The notes beneath the pieces were generated by a model. That model was given only the letters and a program-made list of their open reading frames with translations. It made no database searches and was not told the origin of the DNA. This document shows, piece by piece, positions 7,343 to 16,266 of a DNA stretch of 64,000 nt. Origin of the DNA: an uncultured Alistipes sp. (lineage in GTDB: Bacteria; Bacteroidota; Bacteroidia; Bacteroidales; Rikenellaceae). The DNA is taken from contig CANASP010000001.1 in NCBI GenBank assembly GCA_947364365.1, forward strand, positions 1 to 64,000, written 5' to 3'. Each line of letters starts with the position of its first letter. The stretch's first letter is position 1. Made by a program: the position numbers and the translations under genes.

Positions 7343-9847
7343 CTATTCGCTTTGCAATGTGATCTTCGCACTTTTCAACCCCGGGGCCGACGCTTCGAGG
7401 GTGATGGCGCCGGGCTCCTCCGTCGTCGCCACGATGGCCGTCGCCTGCCCCGAGAAGAGGTCCATCACCGGCTGCTGGAACGAGCGCAGCGACGTCGGGT
7501 CGCCGTTGGCGCCCGCGCGGTAGCTGCCCGCACCCGTCACCTTGTAGCGCACCTCGTGGGTGGCCGTCGGACAGGGGTTGCCCCGGCGGTCGACGACGCT
7601 TACCGTGACGAACGCCAGGTCGCGTCCGTCGGCCGCGAGGTGCGTGCGGTCGGCTTTCAGCACCAGACGGTAGGGCTTGCCCGCCGTGCGCACCACGCGC
7701 TCGGCGGCGGGGTTGCCCGCGGCGTCGTAGGCCACGACCCGCACCTCGCCCGGCTCGTAGCGCACGTCCGTCCACATCAGGCGGTAGCGGCGCTGGCGCG
7801 CGAAGGTGGCCAGCGAAAGCGAATCGCCGCTGTTGTCGCGCGTCACCGTCAGGTCCTTCGACCGGCGGCCCTGGCTCCGTCCGTTGACGAAGAGCTCGGC
7901 CGAGGGGTAGTTGGTGTAGACGAACACCGGCGTCACCTCGCCCTCGCGTCCCTCCCAGTTCCAGTGGGGCAGGATGTGGAGCGTCTCGGCCCCGGGGTTC
8001 CAGTGGCTGCGGTAGAGCCAGTAGCGGTCCTTCGGCAGACCCGCCAGGTCGATGATGCCGAACAGCGACGAGTGGCTCGGCCAGTCCGAATAGTAGGGCG
8101 TCGGTTCGCCCAGGTAGTCGAAGCCCGTCCAGACGAACTCGCCCATGCAATAGGGCAGGTCGTCGTGCTGGATGAAGTCGTCCTCGGGAAGGTTCGACCA
8201 GCCGCAGTGCTCGACGTCGTACGAAGAGGCCTGGTGGTCGTCGTACTTGTGCATCGAGCGGCGCTCGACGGGGAACTTGTAGACGCCGCGCGACGAGAGC
8301 GTTGAGGCGGTCTCGCTGCCGAGGATCACCCGCTGGGGCAGCTTGTCGTAGTTCTCGCGGTATTTGTGGGGGCGGTAGTTGAAGCCCGGGACGTCCATCA
8401 CGGCGGCCATGTTGTTGTTGACCACGGCGTCGGGGGCGTCCATGCCCTGCGTGACGGGGCGCGTGGGGTCCTCGCGGTGGCAGATCGACTGCAAGCGCAG
8501 CGAGAGCTTGGGGCCGCTCCGGCCGTTCCACTGGTCGGGCACCTCGTTGCCGATGCACCACATCACCACCGAGGGGTTGTTGCGGTAGTGGCGGACGAGG
8601 TTTTCGAGGTCGCGCTCGACCCAATCGTCGAAGTGGAGGTGGTAGCCGTTGGCCACCTTCGCGGCGCTCCACTCGTCGAACGACTCGGCCATGAGCATCA
8701 TGCCCATCTCGTCGCAGGCGCGCACCAGCTCGGGGGCCGGCATGTTGTGCGACGTGCGGATGGCGTTGCAGCCCATCTCCTTGAGGATGCGTACCTGACG
8801 GCGGATGCCCGCCTCGTTGGCGATGCCGCCCAGCGGGCCCAGGTCGTGGTGGTTGCACACGCCGCGAAACTGCACCCGCTCGCCGTTGAGGAAGAAGCCC
8901 TCGTCGGGGCGCACCTCGATCGTGCGGATGCCGAACGGCGTCTCGTAGGTGTCGCACAGCCGCTCGCCGTCGTAGACGCGCACGACCGACGTATAGAGCG
9001 CCGGGCTGTCGGGCGACCAGAGCGTCGGGCGCTCGACCGTAAAGCGCTGCTCGACCTCGTCGCCGTAGACCGGACCCTGCGTCCGGTCCGAAGCCACCAC
9101 GCGGCCCGCGGCGTCGCGCAGCTCGGTGAGGAAGGTGTAGTCGCTCAGGCGTCGCCCGGCCGGCAGCTCCAGCCGCGTCGTCTGGCGCACGTCGGCGTAG
9201 ACGGCCGTCGCCGTCGGCGTGGTGATCCGCGTGCCCCACACCGGCACGTGGGCCGCTTCGGTGCGGATCAGGTGCACGTTGCGGTAGAGACCCGCCCCGG
9301 GGTACCAGCGCGAACTCTCGGTGAGGTTCTCCAGCCTCACGGCCAAGGTGTTGGCACCCTTGTGCAGGTAAGGCGTGGCATCGAACCAGAAGGCGTTGTA
9401 GCCGTTGGGCCAGTAGCACGCCTCGCGGCCGTTGACATAGACCCGCGCGTGGCTCATCGCGCCGTCGAAGAGCAGCGTGTAGCGCGCGGCGCCGGGCTCC
9501 TCGTCGAGCTCCAGCCGCAGGCGGTACCACCCCGCCCCGACGAACGGCAGGCCGCCCGTGCGGCCGGCGTGCTCCATCGCCTCCTTCTGGCCGTCCTGCG
9601 CGATGGCGGTCAGCTGCTTGTCGTTGTGGATGCTGAAGGGGCCGTAGATTGCCCAGTCGTGGGGCAGCGTCACAGCCTGCCACGACGCATCGTCGTAGGC
9701 CGGATCGGCCAGCGAGGCGTCGGCATACTGCGCCTCGTCGGAGCCGTTGAAGCGCCATCCCTTGTCGAGCGTCCGCTCGACGCGCACCTGCGCCGTCGCC
9801 GCCAGGGCAACGAACGAAAGCACGAAAAGCAACAGTCTGGTTTTCAT
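7343..9847 (-). CDS. GH2-family beta-galactosidase-like exo-glycosidase, secreted
   Basis: Glycoside hydrolase family 2 enzyme with signal peptide MKTRLLLFVLSFVALAATAQ, so periplasmic. Domains in order: N-terminal sugar-binding domain (LPHDWAIYGPFS, GWYR), immunoglobulin-like domain, TIM barrel, and C-terminal Big/DUF4982-like domains. The acid/base Glu lies in MWCIGNEVPDQ (about residue 432) and the nucleophile Glu in GEFVWTGFDYLGEPTPY (about 569). 834 aa, typical of Bacteroidetes GH2 enzymes. The exact sugar (galactoside, glucuronide or mannoside) cannot be settled from sequence. It sits between thyA and folA in one string (31 and 3 bases apart), an unexpected partner for two folate enzymes. 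Confidence 0.88.
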   Translation of the reverse strand: MKTRLLLFVLSFVALAATAQVRVERTLDKGWRFNGSDEAQYADASLADPAYDDASWQAVTLPHDWAIYGPFSIHNDKQLTAIAQDGQKEAMEHAGRTGGLPFVGAGWYRLRLELDEEPGAARYTLLFDGAMSHARVYVNGREACYWPNGYNAFWFDATPYLHKGANTLAVRLENLTESSRWYPGAGLYRNVHLIRTEAAHVPVWGTRITTPTATAVYADVRQTTRLELPAGRRLSDYTFLTELRDAAGRVVASDRTQGPVYGDEVEQRFTVERPTLWSPDSPALYTSVVRVYDGERLCDTYETPFGIRTIEVRPDEGFFLNGERVQFRGVCNHHDLGPLGGIANEAGIRRQVRILKEMGCNAIRTSHNMPAPELVRACDEMGMMLMAESFDEWSAAKVANGYHLHFDDWVERDLENLVRHYRNNPSVVMWCIGNEVPDQWNGRSGPKLSLRLQSICHREDPTRPVTQGMDAPDAVVNNNMAAVMDVPGFNYRPHKYRENYDKLPQRVILGSETASTLSSRGVYKFPVERRSMHKYDDHQASSYDVEHCGWSNLPEDDFIQHDDLPYCMGEFVWTGFDYLGEPTPYYSDWPSHSSLFGIIDLAGLPKDRYWLYRSHWNPGAETLHILPHWNWEGREGEVTPVFVYTNYPSAELFVNGRSQGRRSKDLTVTRDNSGDSLSLATFARQRRYRLMWTDVRYEPGEVRVVAYDAAGNPAAERVVRTAGKPYRLVLKADRTHLAADGRDLAFVTVSVVDRRGNPCPTATHEVRYKVTGAGSYRAGANGDPTSLRSFQQPVMDLFSGQATAIVATTEEPGAITLEASAPGLKSAKITLQSE

Positions 9848-9878
9848 ATCGGTGTGTTTTAGGTTGGTCCGTCGGGGA

Positions 9879-10772
9879 TCAGAACGACATGGGGGCCTTG
9901 ATCGCGGGCCACGGGTCGTAGTCCGTGAGCGTGAAGTCGTCGTAGGTGAAGTCGAAGATCGACCGCCGCGCGGGGTTGAGCCGCATGCGGGGCAGTGGTC
10001 GCGGCGTGCGTGCGAGCTGCTCGTCGGCCTGCGCGAGGTGGTTGAGGTAGAGGTGCGTGTCGCCCAGCGTGTGGACCAACTCGCCGGGCCGCAGGTCGCA
10101 CACCTGCGCCATCATCATCGTCAGCAGCGCATACGACGCGATGTTGAACGGCACGCCGAGGAAGGTGTCGGCGCTGCGCTGGTAGAGCTGGCACGAGAGG
10201 CGTCCTTCGGCCACATAGAACTGGAAAAGCACGTGGCACGGCGGCAGGGCCATCCGTTCGACCTCGGCCACGTTCCACGCCGAGACGAGGATGCGCCGCG
10301 ATTCGGGGTTGCGGCGGATGGTCTCCACGGCGCAGGCGATCTGGTCGACGACGCCTCCGTCGGGGCGCGGCCACGAGCGCCATTGGTAGCCGTAGACGTG
10401 GTTCAGATCGCCGTAGCGGTAGCCCGCAATCGGCGACGGCTGTCCCGCGGCGGCCAGAAAGGCGTCGCGGTCGAGCGGTTCGGCGTCCTGCTCCGCGCAA
10501 AGCTCCTTATAATAGCGGTAGGCATCGTTGTCCCAGATATGGACCCCGTTGCCGACCAGGTAGGCGATGTTCGTATCGCCGGCAAGAAACCACAGCAGTT
10601 CGTGGATCACCCCCTTCAGGAAGACCTTCTTGGTCGTGAGCAGCGGGAAGCCCTCCTCCAGGTCGAAGCGCATCTGGTGGCCGAAAACCCCCTGGGTGCC
10701 GGTGCCGGTACGGTCGCCGCGCACCACCCCCTCGCGGCGGATACGGTGCAACAGATCGAGGTACTGTTTCAT
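9879..10772 (-). CDS. thyA: Thymidylate synthase
   Basis: Methylates dUMP to dTMP using methylenetetrahydrofolate. The start at 10772 gives [15 protein letters not shown] with RTGTGT, the phosphate-binding arginine loop. [11 protein letters not shown] holds the catalytic Cys (about residue 179). [20 protein letters not shown] and [10 protein letters not shown] are further signatures. At 297 aa it is longer than the common 264 because of an insert around [20 protein letters not shown], which also occurs in longer ThyA forms. The frame stays open upstream into lpxH but that part is not family sequence. It is followed at 31 bases by the GH2 gene. Confidence 0.95.
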   Translation of the reverse strand: MKQYLDLLHRIRREGVVRGDRTGTGTQGVFGHQMRFDLEEGFPLLTTKKVFLKGVIHELLWFLAGDTNIAYLVGNGVHIWDNDAYRYYKELCAEQDAEPLDRDAFLAAAGQPSPIAGYRYGDLNHVYGYQWRSWPRPDGGVVDQIACAVETIRRNPESRRILVSAWNVAEVERMALPPCHVLFQFYVAEGRLSCQLYQRSADTFLGVPFNIASYALLTMMMAQVCDLRPGELVHTLGDTHLYLNHLAQADEQLARTPRPLPRMRLNPARRSIFDFTYDDFTLTDYDPWPAIKAPMSF

Positions 10773-10825
10773 GATCGGTAAGGTTTGGGACGTCCCGCAG
10801 AACGTCGGGTTGGGCCGCGGGGCCG

Positions 10826-11566
10826 TTATTCGTCGAATTCCCGGAGAGTCAGCGCTCCCGTGTCGTCCAGCACGGCATAGGCGGCGGGATGGCGTTCCCA
10901 CCCTCCGAGGTGTATCGTGTGGAGCCCCTCCTCGCGGTAATCGCGGGCGAAGTGCATGTGGCCGAAGACGAAGTGGTCGACGCGGTGCCGTGCGGCATAG
11001 GCGCGGGCATAGGCGATGAGCGGCTCGGTGAGCGCCTCCGTGAAACTCGATTCGGGATGGGATTTGCGCGAGCGGCCGCTCCACCAGCGGCCGAACTTCA
11101 CCGCCAGGTCGGGGTGCACGCCCCAGGCGAAAAGCCGGCGCAGCAGCCGCGAGCGGAAAAGACGGTTGAGCAGTACCAGTTTGCGGTCGCCGCGGATGTT
11201 CATGTTGTCGCCGTGGGCCACGAAGATACGCTGCCCCTCCAGCTCCAGCAGGGCGGGCTCCGTGAGGATCTCCACGCCGCACTCGCGCGTGAGGTAGTCG
11301 CCGACCCACATGTCGTGGTTGCCCGTGAAAAAGAGGACCCTGACGCCGCGGTCGGTCAGCTCGGCCAGCTTGCCCAGCGCCCGCACCGCTCCTTTGGGTA
11401 CCACGCGGCGGTATTCGAACCAGAAGTCGAAGACGTCGCCCGCCAGCACCACCGTGCGGGCTTCGCGCCCCGCGCGGTCGAGCCAGGCGACGAATCGGCG
11501 CTCGGTCGCCCGTGCGGTCTTCGCGTCGCCGCTCCCGAGGTGTATGTCCGATGCGAACCAGACCAT
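10826..11566 (-). CDS. lpxH: UDP-2,3-diacylglucosamine diphosphatase (LpxH-type)
   Basis: Metallophosphoesterase of lipid A synthesis that cleaves UDP-2,3-diacylglucosamine to lipid X and UMP at the inner-membrane face. Metal-binding motifs in order: SDIHLG (residues 6-11), AGDVFDFW (about 42), TGNHDMW (about 81) and FGHMHFAR near the C-terminus. 246 aa, normal. It lies 27 bases after the stop of the lipoprotein gene and 53 bases before thyA, same strand, so probably one transcript. The general family also contains LpxH2-like hydrolases, so exact activity is inferred. Confidence 0.87.
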   Translation of the reverse strand: MVWFASDIHLGSGDAKTARATERRFVAWLDRAGREARTVVLAGDVFDFWFEYRRVVPKGAVRALGKLAELTDRGVRVLFFTGNHDMWVGDYLTRECGVEILTEPALLELEGQRIFVAHGDNMNIRGDRKLVLLNRLFRSRLLRRLFAWGVHPDLAVKFGRWWSGRSRKSHPESSFTEALTEPLIAYARAYAARHRVDHFVFGHMHFARDYREEGLHTIHLGGWERHPAAYAVLDDTGALTLREFDE

Positions 11567-11593
11567 GCCGTCACCGCCGCGGGGCGGTCTCCA

Positions 11594-12733
11594 CTATTTG
11601 GTCAGCTCGGCGAGCTTCTGATCGAGGCTCTTGCCGTAGATGTCGCGGGCGACGATCGTGCCGTTCCGGTCGATCAGATAGTTGGCGGGAATCTGCTGCA
11701 CGTTGTAGAGACCCAGCGCCGTCGAGGCGCGGCCGCGCAGGTCGCTCACCGAGACCCAGGGCAGCTGCTGCTCCTGGACGGCCGATATCCACAGCGGCTT
11801 CGAGGTGTCGACGCCCACCTGGTAGACCTCGAACGGCGTGGCCGCGTCGGCGTATTTGGCGTAGAGTTCCTTCAGTTCGGCGTTCAGCGCGTTGCTGTTG
11901 CCCAGCTCCGCCGACCAGAAGTCGACGAGCACGACCTTGCCCGCGAGCGACGAGAGGCGGATCTTGTTGCCGTAGATGTCGGGGATCTCCAGGTCGGGGT
12001 AGGAGGCCTCGGTGATCTGCGAGGCCAGACTGATGCGGGTGTCCATGCGGGCGATCTCGCCCAGCAGGGTCTGGAGATAGGGCGAGTCGGGATAGCGCTC
12101 CTCCAGCGCCTCGGCCACGGTGCGGTAGTAGACCACGTCGCTGTCGCCGTTGAAGAGGTTCTCGTCGCCCGGCAGCCGCTGGTAGAGGGCGTAGACCGCT
12201 GCCAGCGAGGCCTTGTTCTCGACGATGAAGCGCAGCTGCTCGCGCCGGATGCGGAAATACTCCTCGGTGTACTCCCGCACCAGCCGCTGCCGCTCCTCCT
12301 GACCCACGCCCGTCGCCGCCACGCGCGTGGCGATGCGGTCGAGGTGCTGGGCTCCGGCGACGAAGGTCTGGTAGAAACGGCGCAGCAGCTCCGACTCCTC
12401 CGACCCTTCCACCGTATAGTTGCGCACGACGCTGCCCACCGAGTTGACCGTCAGGCGGTCGCCGGCTGCGATGAAGAGCGGGATGCGCTCGCCGTTGTAG
12501 ACGATGTTGTAGAGCGACGGGGTTTTGGCCACGCCCTCCAGATCGAAACGATAGATGCCCTCCTTGTCGAGGCCGACCGAATCGATGACTTGCTGTGCGA
12601 GCGGGGTGACCTGCTCGAGATAGACCACCGAAGCATCGGAACCGGCGAAGCGGCCCGAAATCTTGACCTTCGACGACTGACAGGCGCACAGCGCAACGGC
12701 TGCGGCCAGAGGAACGAAAATTCTCGTATTCAT
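11594..12733 (-). CDS. Lipoprotein with DUF4369-like N-terminus and thioredoxin-like domain lacking CXXC
   Basis: Predicted periplasmic lipoprotein (MNTRIFVPLAAAVALCAC, lipid-modified Cys after LCA). The first half resembles DUF4369 (SGRFAGSDASVVYLEQ), the middle is helical, and the last 130 residues have a TlpA/AhpC-type thioredoxin fold (GNKIRLSSLAGKVVLVDFWSAELGNSNALNAEL ending NYLIDRNGTIVARD). Where TlpA proteins have WCxxC this one reads FWSAELGNSN, so it has no redox cysteine pair and is probably not a disulfide enzyme. First gene of the minus-strand string ending in folA. A promoter lies 80 bases upstream. Role unknown. Confidence 0.82.
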   Translation of the reverse strand: MNTRIFVPLAAAVALCACQSSKVKISGRFAGSDASVVYLEQVTPLAQQVIDSVGLDKEGIYRFDLEGVAKTPSLYNIVYNGERIPLFIAAGDRLTVNSVGSVVRNYTVEGSEESELLRRFYQTFVAGAQHLDRIATRVAATGVGQEERQRLVREYTEEYFRIRREQLRFIVENKASLAAVYALYQRLPGDENLFNGDSDVVYYRTVAEALEERYPDSPYLQTLLGEIARMDTRISLASQITEASYPDLEIPDIYGNKIRLSSLAGKVVLVDFWSAELGNSNALNAELKELYAKYADAATPFEVYQVGVDTSKPLWISAVQEQQLPWVSVSDLRGRASTALGLYNVQQIPANYLIDRNGTIVARDIYGKSLDQKLAELTK

Positions 12734-12812
12734 CTATTTAATCTTAAGTACAGACGGACGCGACCGGCACCCGCAGGCCGGTGCCGCGCGGGCGGCGTCC
12801 GTTACGAAGTGA

Positions 12813-12842
12813 CAAAGATAGCAAAAACTGGGAAAATGCAAA
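12813..12842 (-). promoter_or_regulatory. Promoter for the lipoprotein-lpxH-thyA-GH2-folA string
   Basis: Minus-strand TTTG (12839-12842), an 18-base spacer, TATCTTTG (12813-12820). It lies immediately after the DUF4290 stop codon. A hairpin with arms CCGGCACC / GGTGCC-type sits in the leader around 12762-12785. Confidence 0.65.
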
Positions 12843-12843
12843 A

Positions 12844-13533
12844 TTATTTCGGCGAATTGCGGCGGGGGCCGTTGTTCTTGCCGGCGAAGCCGCGGCCGTA
12901 GGGCTGGTTGCGGTTTTTCTGCGTGCGGGGCGTCTGGCGCGACGCATGGCCTTTGGGCGGATGCGCTGAAAAGTGCTGTTTATAGTCGCTTCGGATATTG
13001 TTGAGAGCAACTTCGTCGATTTCGATGGCACCTTCGGACATTCGCCGGATGTCCTTTATGATCGTTTCGTTGTTGGGATGCTCCTGATTGTACTCGTAAC
13101 TTTTGGTCCGCATGTAACGGGCGATATTGTCTACCGTGCGGGCGACGTTGTGCGGGTCCTTATCCGCTGATAACGAGCGGATCATGGCGTGTACGTACTT
13201 GCCGTAATGCTTGTAGGCGATGCGTCCCTGGGAGTAGGGCATGCGCTGGGGCGAGACGGTCAGTTCCTGCCGTGTGGGACGCGGGTAGGGCGAATCGACA
13301 TCGAGCTGGAAATCAGACATGATGAAGAGGTGGTCCCACAGCTTGTGGGTGAAATCCGCCGTGTCGCGCAGCAGGGGATTGAGGTTGCCCATCACGGCGA
13401 TCACGGCGCGCGCCTGGCGGTTGCGTTCGCGGCGGTCTTCGATGGCCGAGAGCGAGTCGATCATCTCCTGGATGTGCCGGCCGTACTCGGGCAGGAGCAG
13501 TTTGCGCCGTTGGTAGTTGTAGTTCTTTCTCAT
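12844..13533 (-). CDS. DUF4290-family protein
   Basis: Conserved Bacteroidetes protein of unknown function. The start at 13533 gives MRKNYNYQRRKLLLPEYGRH, the family's usual beginning; the in-frame ATG 21 bases upstream is less likely. Conserved parts are VIAVMGNLNP, TADFTHKLWDHLFIMS and IARYMRTKSYEYNQEHPNNETI. The C-terminal 35 residues are basic and rich in Arg, Asn and Gly (RQTPRTQKNRNQPYGRGFAG), which suggests nucleic-acid contact, but that is only inference. In related genomes it often sits near murA; here it does not. No transmembrane segments. Confidence 0.8.
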   Translation of the reverse strand: MRKNYNYQRRKLLLPEYGRHIQEMIDSLSAIEDRRERNRQARAVIAVMGNLNPLLRDTADFTHKLWDHLFIMSDFQLDVDSPYPRPTRQELTVSPQRMPYSQGRIAYKHYGKYVHAMIRSLSADKDPHNVARTVDNIARYMRTKSYEYNQEHPNNETIIKDIRRMSEGAIEIDEVALNNIRSDYKQHFSAHPPKGHASRQTPRTQKNRNQPYGRGFAGKNNGPRRNSPK

Positions 13534-13748
13534 AGTGCATTCGGGGCCCCGCACTGACGCGTTCGGTCCGGAAAACCCTCCCGGAGGACCGCGGCGATAG
13601 GCCGATTAAGGATCTTGCGACCGATTTTTCCATGCGGACGGAACGCCGTAGCAGATTTGGTTCCGCGGGTTTCGCCGCCATATATTTGCAGCACAAAGGT
13701 CGTGCGAGCCGATATCCGGACGAAGAATGAAACCGGGTGCAGCACGGA

Positions 13749-13756
13749 TATCTTTG
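13749..13756 (+). promoter_or_regulatory. -7 box upstream of the sigma-54 activator gene
   Basis: TATCTTTG 34 bases before the ATG, with no convincing TTTG at the right distance. The rest of the 257-base gap 13534-13790 shows a weak minus-strand GACCTTTG (near 13692) but nothing else. Confidence 0.45.
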
Positions 13757-13790
13757 CAAAAGTAGGAAAAATTTAAAGAATAATTAAGCC

Positions 13791-14927
13791 ATGCCGAAGG
13801 TTTTAATCATCGACCAGTCGAAAAGTATGCGCAAGACGCTCGCCGAGCGGCTCGCATACGAAGGATTCACGGCCGAAACGGCCGAAAACGACGCTGCAGC
13901 CGCCGAGCTGTGCGGCCGGACAGCCTTCGATCTCATACTGACCGACCGCGTCGCCTCGCCCGAACCGGGCATTCCTTTCATCGTGCTGGCGACCGATGCC
14001 TCGGTGGCAGCCGCGATGGAGGCCGTGCGCAGCGGCGCCCGGGACTATCTGACCAAGCCGCTCGATATGAACCGTCTGTTGCAGTCGATGCGCCGCACGC
14101 TCGATGCCGACGAGACGGCCGAAACTGCCGCCGCCTCCCCGGCGCCCGCCCGGAGGGCCCGCCGCGCGAAGCCGGGCTGCTCGGTCGAGATGATCGGTTC
14201 GTCGGCCGAGATCGGGCGCATCCGGACGCTCATCGAGAAGGTCGCCCCCACGGAGGCCCGTGTGCTCATCACCGGCGAGAACGGCTCGGGCAAGGAGCTC
14301 GTGGCGCGCCAGCTCCACGAGCAGAGCCGCCGCGCGGCGGGCCCCTTCGTGGAGGTCAACTGCGCCGCGATCCCTTCGGAGCTGATCGAGAGCGAGCTGT
14401 TCGGCCACGAGAAGGGGGCCTTCACCTCGGCCATCAAGCTGCGCAAGGGCAAATTCGAGCAGGCCGACGGCGGCACGCTCTTCCTCGACGAGATCGGCGA
14501 CATGTCGCTCTCGGCCCAGGCCAAGGTGCTGCGGGCGTTGCAGGAGCGCAAGGTCACCCGCGTGGGGAGCGACCGCGACATCGACGTCGACGTGCGCGTC
14601 GTCGCCGCAACGAACAAGGACCTGCGCGAGGAGATCCTGAAGGGCAACTTCCGCGAGGACCTCTACCACCGTCTGGCCGTGGTCGTGGCGCGCGTGCCGT
14701 CGCTGCGCGAGCGCGCCTCCGACATTCCCCAGCTCGTCGACCACTTCCTGCGGCAGATCGGCACCGAGTACGGCGCCGAACCCAAGACGATCGCGCCGTC
14801 GGCCGTCGAGGCGCTGGGCCGCATGCCGTGGACGGGCAACATCCGCGAACTGCGCAACGTCGTCGAGCGGCTGACGATCCTCGGCGGCGCCTGCATCACG
14901 CTCGAGGACGTCGAGGCTTATTGCTGA
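13791..14927 (+). CDS. Sigma-54 AAA+ activator with degenerate receiver and no DNA-binding domain
   Basis: NtrC-family ATPase that would remodel sigma-54 RNA polymerase. Residues 1-105 are receiver-like (VLIIDQSKS, DLILTD, YLTKP), but the acidic pair is D-Q instead of D-D/E and the segment after the phosphoacceptor Asp is several residues short. The AAA+ domain (about 145-365) is complete: Walker A GENGSGKE, Walker B GGTLFLDEIGD, arginine fingers in FREDLYHRL, and NIRELRNVVERL. The sigma-54 contact loop reads GAFTSA instead of GAFTGA. The chain stops at EDVEAYC, just where a Fis-type helix-turn-helix normally begins, so it would have to act from solution or with a partner. Confidence 0.86.
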   Translation: MPKVLIIDQSKSMRKTLAERLAYEGFTAETAENDAAAAELCGRTAFDLILTDRVASPEPGIPFIVLATDASVAAAMEAVRSGARDYLTKPLDMNRLLQSMRRTLDADETAETAAASPAPARRARRAKPGCSVEMIGSSAEIGRIRTLIEKVAPTEARVLITGENGSGKELVARQLHEQSRRAAGPFVEVNCAAIPSELIESELFGHEKGAFTSAIKLRKGKFEQADGGTLFLDEIGDMSLSAQAKVLRALQERKVTRVGSDRDIDVDVRVVAATNKDLREEILKGNFREDLYHRLAVVVARVPSLRERASDIPQLVDHFLRQIGTEYGAEPKTIAPSAVEALGRMPWTGNIRELRNVVERLTILGGACITLEDVEAYC

Positions 14928-14945
14928 CGCCTCCCCCGACACCAT

Positions 14946-14984
14946 ACGACCGGGGCCGCTCCGAAAAGGAGCGGCCCCGGTCGT
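14946..14984 (+). terminator. Strong GC hairpin after the sigma-54 activator
   Basis: Perfect 17-bp stem (14946-14962 with 14968-14984; core GGGGCCGCTCC / GGAGCGGCCCC) and a five-base loop, 18 bases after the stop codon. The following sequence TGTCGTG is only mildly T-rich. Confidence 0.6.
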
Positions 14985-15002
14985 GTCGTGAGGTTCTTAT
15001 CG

Positions 15003-15102
15003 GTCCGCAGCCAGCGGAGGGAACCTGTGAGCGACAGCGAACGTGCGGCCCTCCGCGCCGGGTGGCTGCGGGCCGCAGCGCTTCGGATTTACCCGAAGCG
15101 CT
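15003..15102 (+). repeat. REP-like palindromic intergenic repeat, copy A
   Basis: About 100 bp: GCAGCCAGCGGAGG, then TGTGAGCG, GCGGCCCTCCGC, TGGCTGCGGGCCGC and a terminal hairpin AGCGCTTCGG (15077-15086) / CCGAAGCGCT (15093-15102). The outer arms GCAGCCA and TGGCTGC are complementary. It lies between the 3' ends of the sigma-54 activator and cydB and may also end the cyd transcript. Copies B and D share the same block order. Confidence 0.75.
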
Positions 15103-15113
15103 GCACGCTTCGC

Positions 15114-16262
15114 TCAATACTGGTGTCCGCCCTCGCGCAGCTCTTCGCGCGAGAGGGGGCGACGGTTGATCGCCCGCCACGCATACCCGATATAGGCCGC
15201 GACGAAGGGGATGAGCAGCGACACCCAGCTCATCACGCGCAGCGTGAAGAGACTCGACGACGAGTTGCGGATGGTCAGCGACGACTGCATGTCGGCCGTC
15301 GAGGGATAGTAGGCCGTGTTGTTCCATCCCGCCAGCAGAAGCAGCGCCGCGACGGCGAGGATCGTCCCCGAGCCGCCGGCCCAGATCGCGTCGCGCTTAC
15401 CGCGCGCACCGCGGCAGATGCTCCAAAGCACCAGCGCCACGCCCGCGAGCAGCACGACGGCGACGTAGGGCATCGCCACGAGGTTGTGCCAGTACTTATA
15501 GGCCTCGGGCGCGATCCGCCCCGTCGCGGGATCGGCCGTGTAGCCCGTGAGGAAGAGCAGGCGCACGAGCCACCCCACGAAGCAGACGACGAAGAGCGCG
15601 GCGGCGGGAATCATCCGGCGGCGGGCCCGCTCGGCGAGCGTCGCGTCGTCGAGGTTGTTCAGGAAGTACTGGCAGGCGAGCGTCATCGAGAGAAACGCCA
15701 CGGCCAGCCCCAGCGCCAGATTGTGGAGGTTGCCCACGGCGTCGAGACCGTGCCACGGTGTGGCCCATTGCGAGATCACGGTCTGGCCGCCGGCGCCGGC
15801 AGCCAGGTTGAGGCGGTCGACGGTGAAGGGGGCTCCGGTGAAGAGCGTCGACACCGCGGTGCCGAGCAGCAGCGGTCCCATAAGGCCGTTGATCAGCAGA
15901 AAGGCCGTGAAGGTCTTCTCGCCCAGTATGTTGGCCGGCTTGCGGCGGTATTCGTAGGCGACGGCTTGGAGGACGAAGCAGACGAGTATGGCCATCCACA
16001 CGTAGAAGGCTCCGCCAAACGACGTGGAGTAGAAGAGCGGGAACGAGGCGAAGAAGGCGCCGCCGAAGGTGACGAGCGTGGTGAACGTGAGTTCCCACTT
16101 GCGGCCCAGCGAGTTGACGAGCAGGTTGCGCTCCTCGTCGCTTTTGCCCAGACAGTAGATCAGCGCCTGCCCTCCCTGGACGAAGAGCAGGAAGACGAGC
16201 AGCGCGCCCAGCAGGGAGACGAGCAGCCACCAGTAGTGTTGGAGAAAGGTCAGCGTGTCCAT
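15114..16262 (-). CDS. cydB: Cytochrome bd quinol oxidase subunit II
   Basis: Membrane partner of CydA in the high-affinity, oxygen-scavenging bd oxidase. 382 aa with about eight or nine hydrophobic segments. N-terminal LTFLQHYWWLLVSLLGALLVFLLFVQGGQAL matches the first helix and the conserved QGGQ. FASFPLFYSTSFGGAFYVWMAI and WISLLIPFVAAYIGYAWRAI-type C-terminal helices follow. It begins 4 bases after the cydA stop, the usual cydAB order, so translational coupling is likely. In a strict gut anaerobe it serves nanoaerobic respiration and oxygen detoxification. Confidence 0.93.
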   Translation of the reverse strand: MDTLTFLQHYWWLLVSLLGALLVFLLFVQGGQALIYCLGKSDEERNLLVNSLGRKWELTFTTLVTFGGAFFASFPLFYSTSFGGAFYVWMAILVCFVLQAVAYEYRRKPANILGEKTFTAFLLINGLMGPLLLGTAVSTLFTGAPFTVDRLNLAAGAGGQTVISQWATPWHGLDAVGNLHNLALGLAVAFLSMTLACQYFLNNLDDATLAERARRRMIPAAALFVVCFVGWLVRLLFLTGYTADPATGRIAPEAYKYWHNLVAMPYVAVVLLAGVALVLWSICRGARGKRDAIWAGGSGTILAVAALLLLAGWNNTAYYPSTADMQSSLTIRNSSSSLFTLRVMSWVSLLIPFVAAYIGYAWRAINRRPLSREELREGGHQY

Positions 16263-16266
16263 AGGA

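Noticed and set aside
12844..13533. DUF4290 gene as an RNA-binding protein
   Set aside because: Only the basic, Arg/Asn-rich tail suggests this; no domain supports it, so it is left as unknown.
15003..15102. REP-like copies A and D coding for a short peptide (xSxxERAALRxGWLRAA)
   Set aside because: Copies A and D share the frame but copy B is shifted, so selection for a peptide is not supported.
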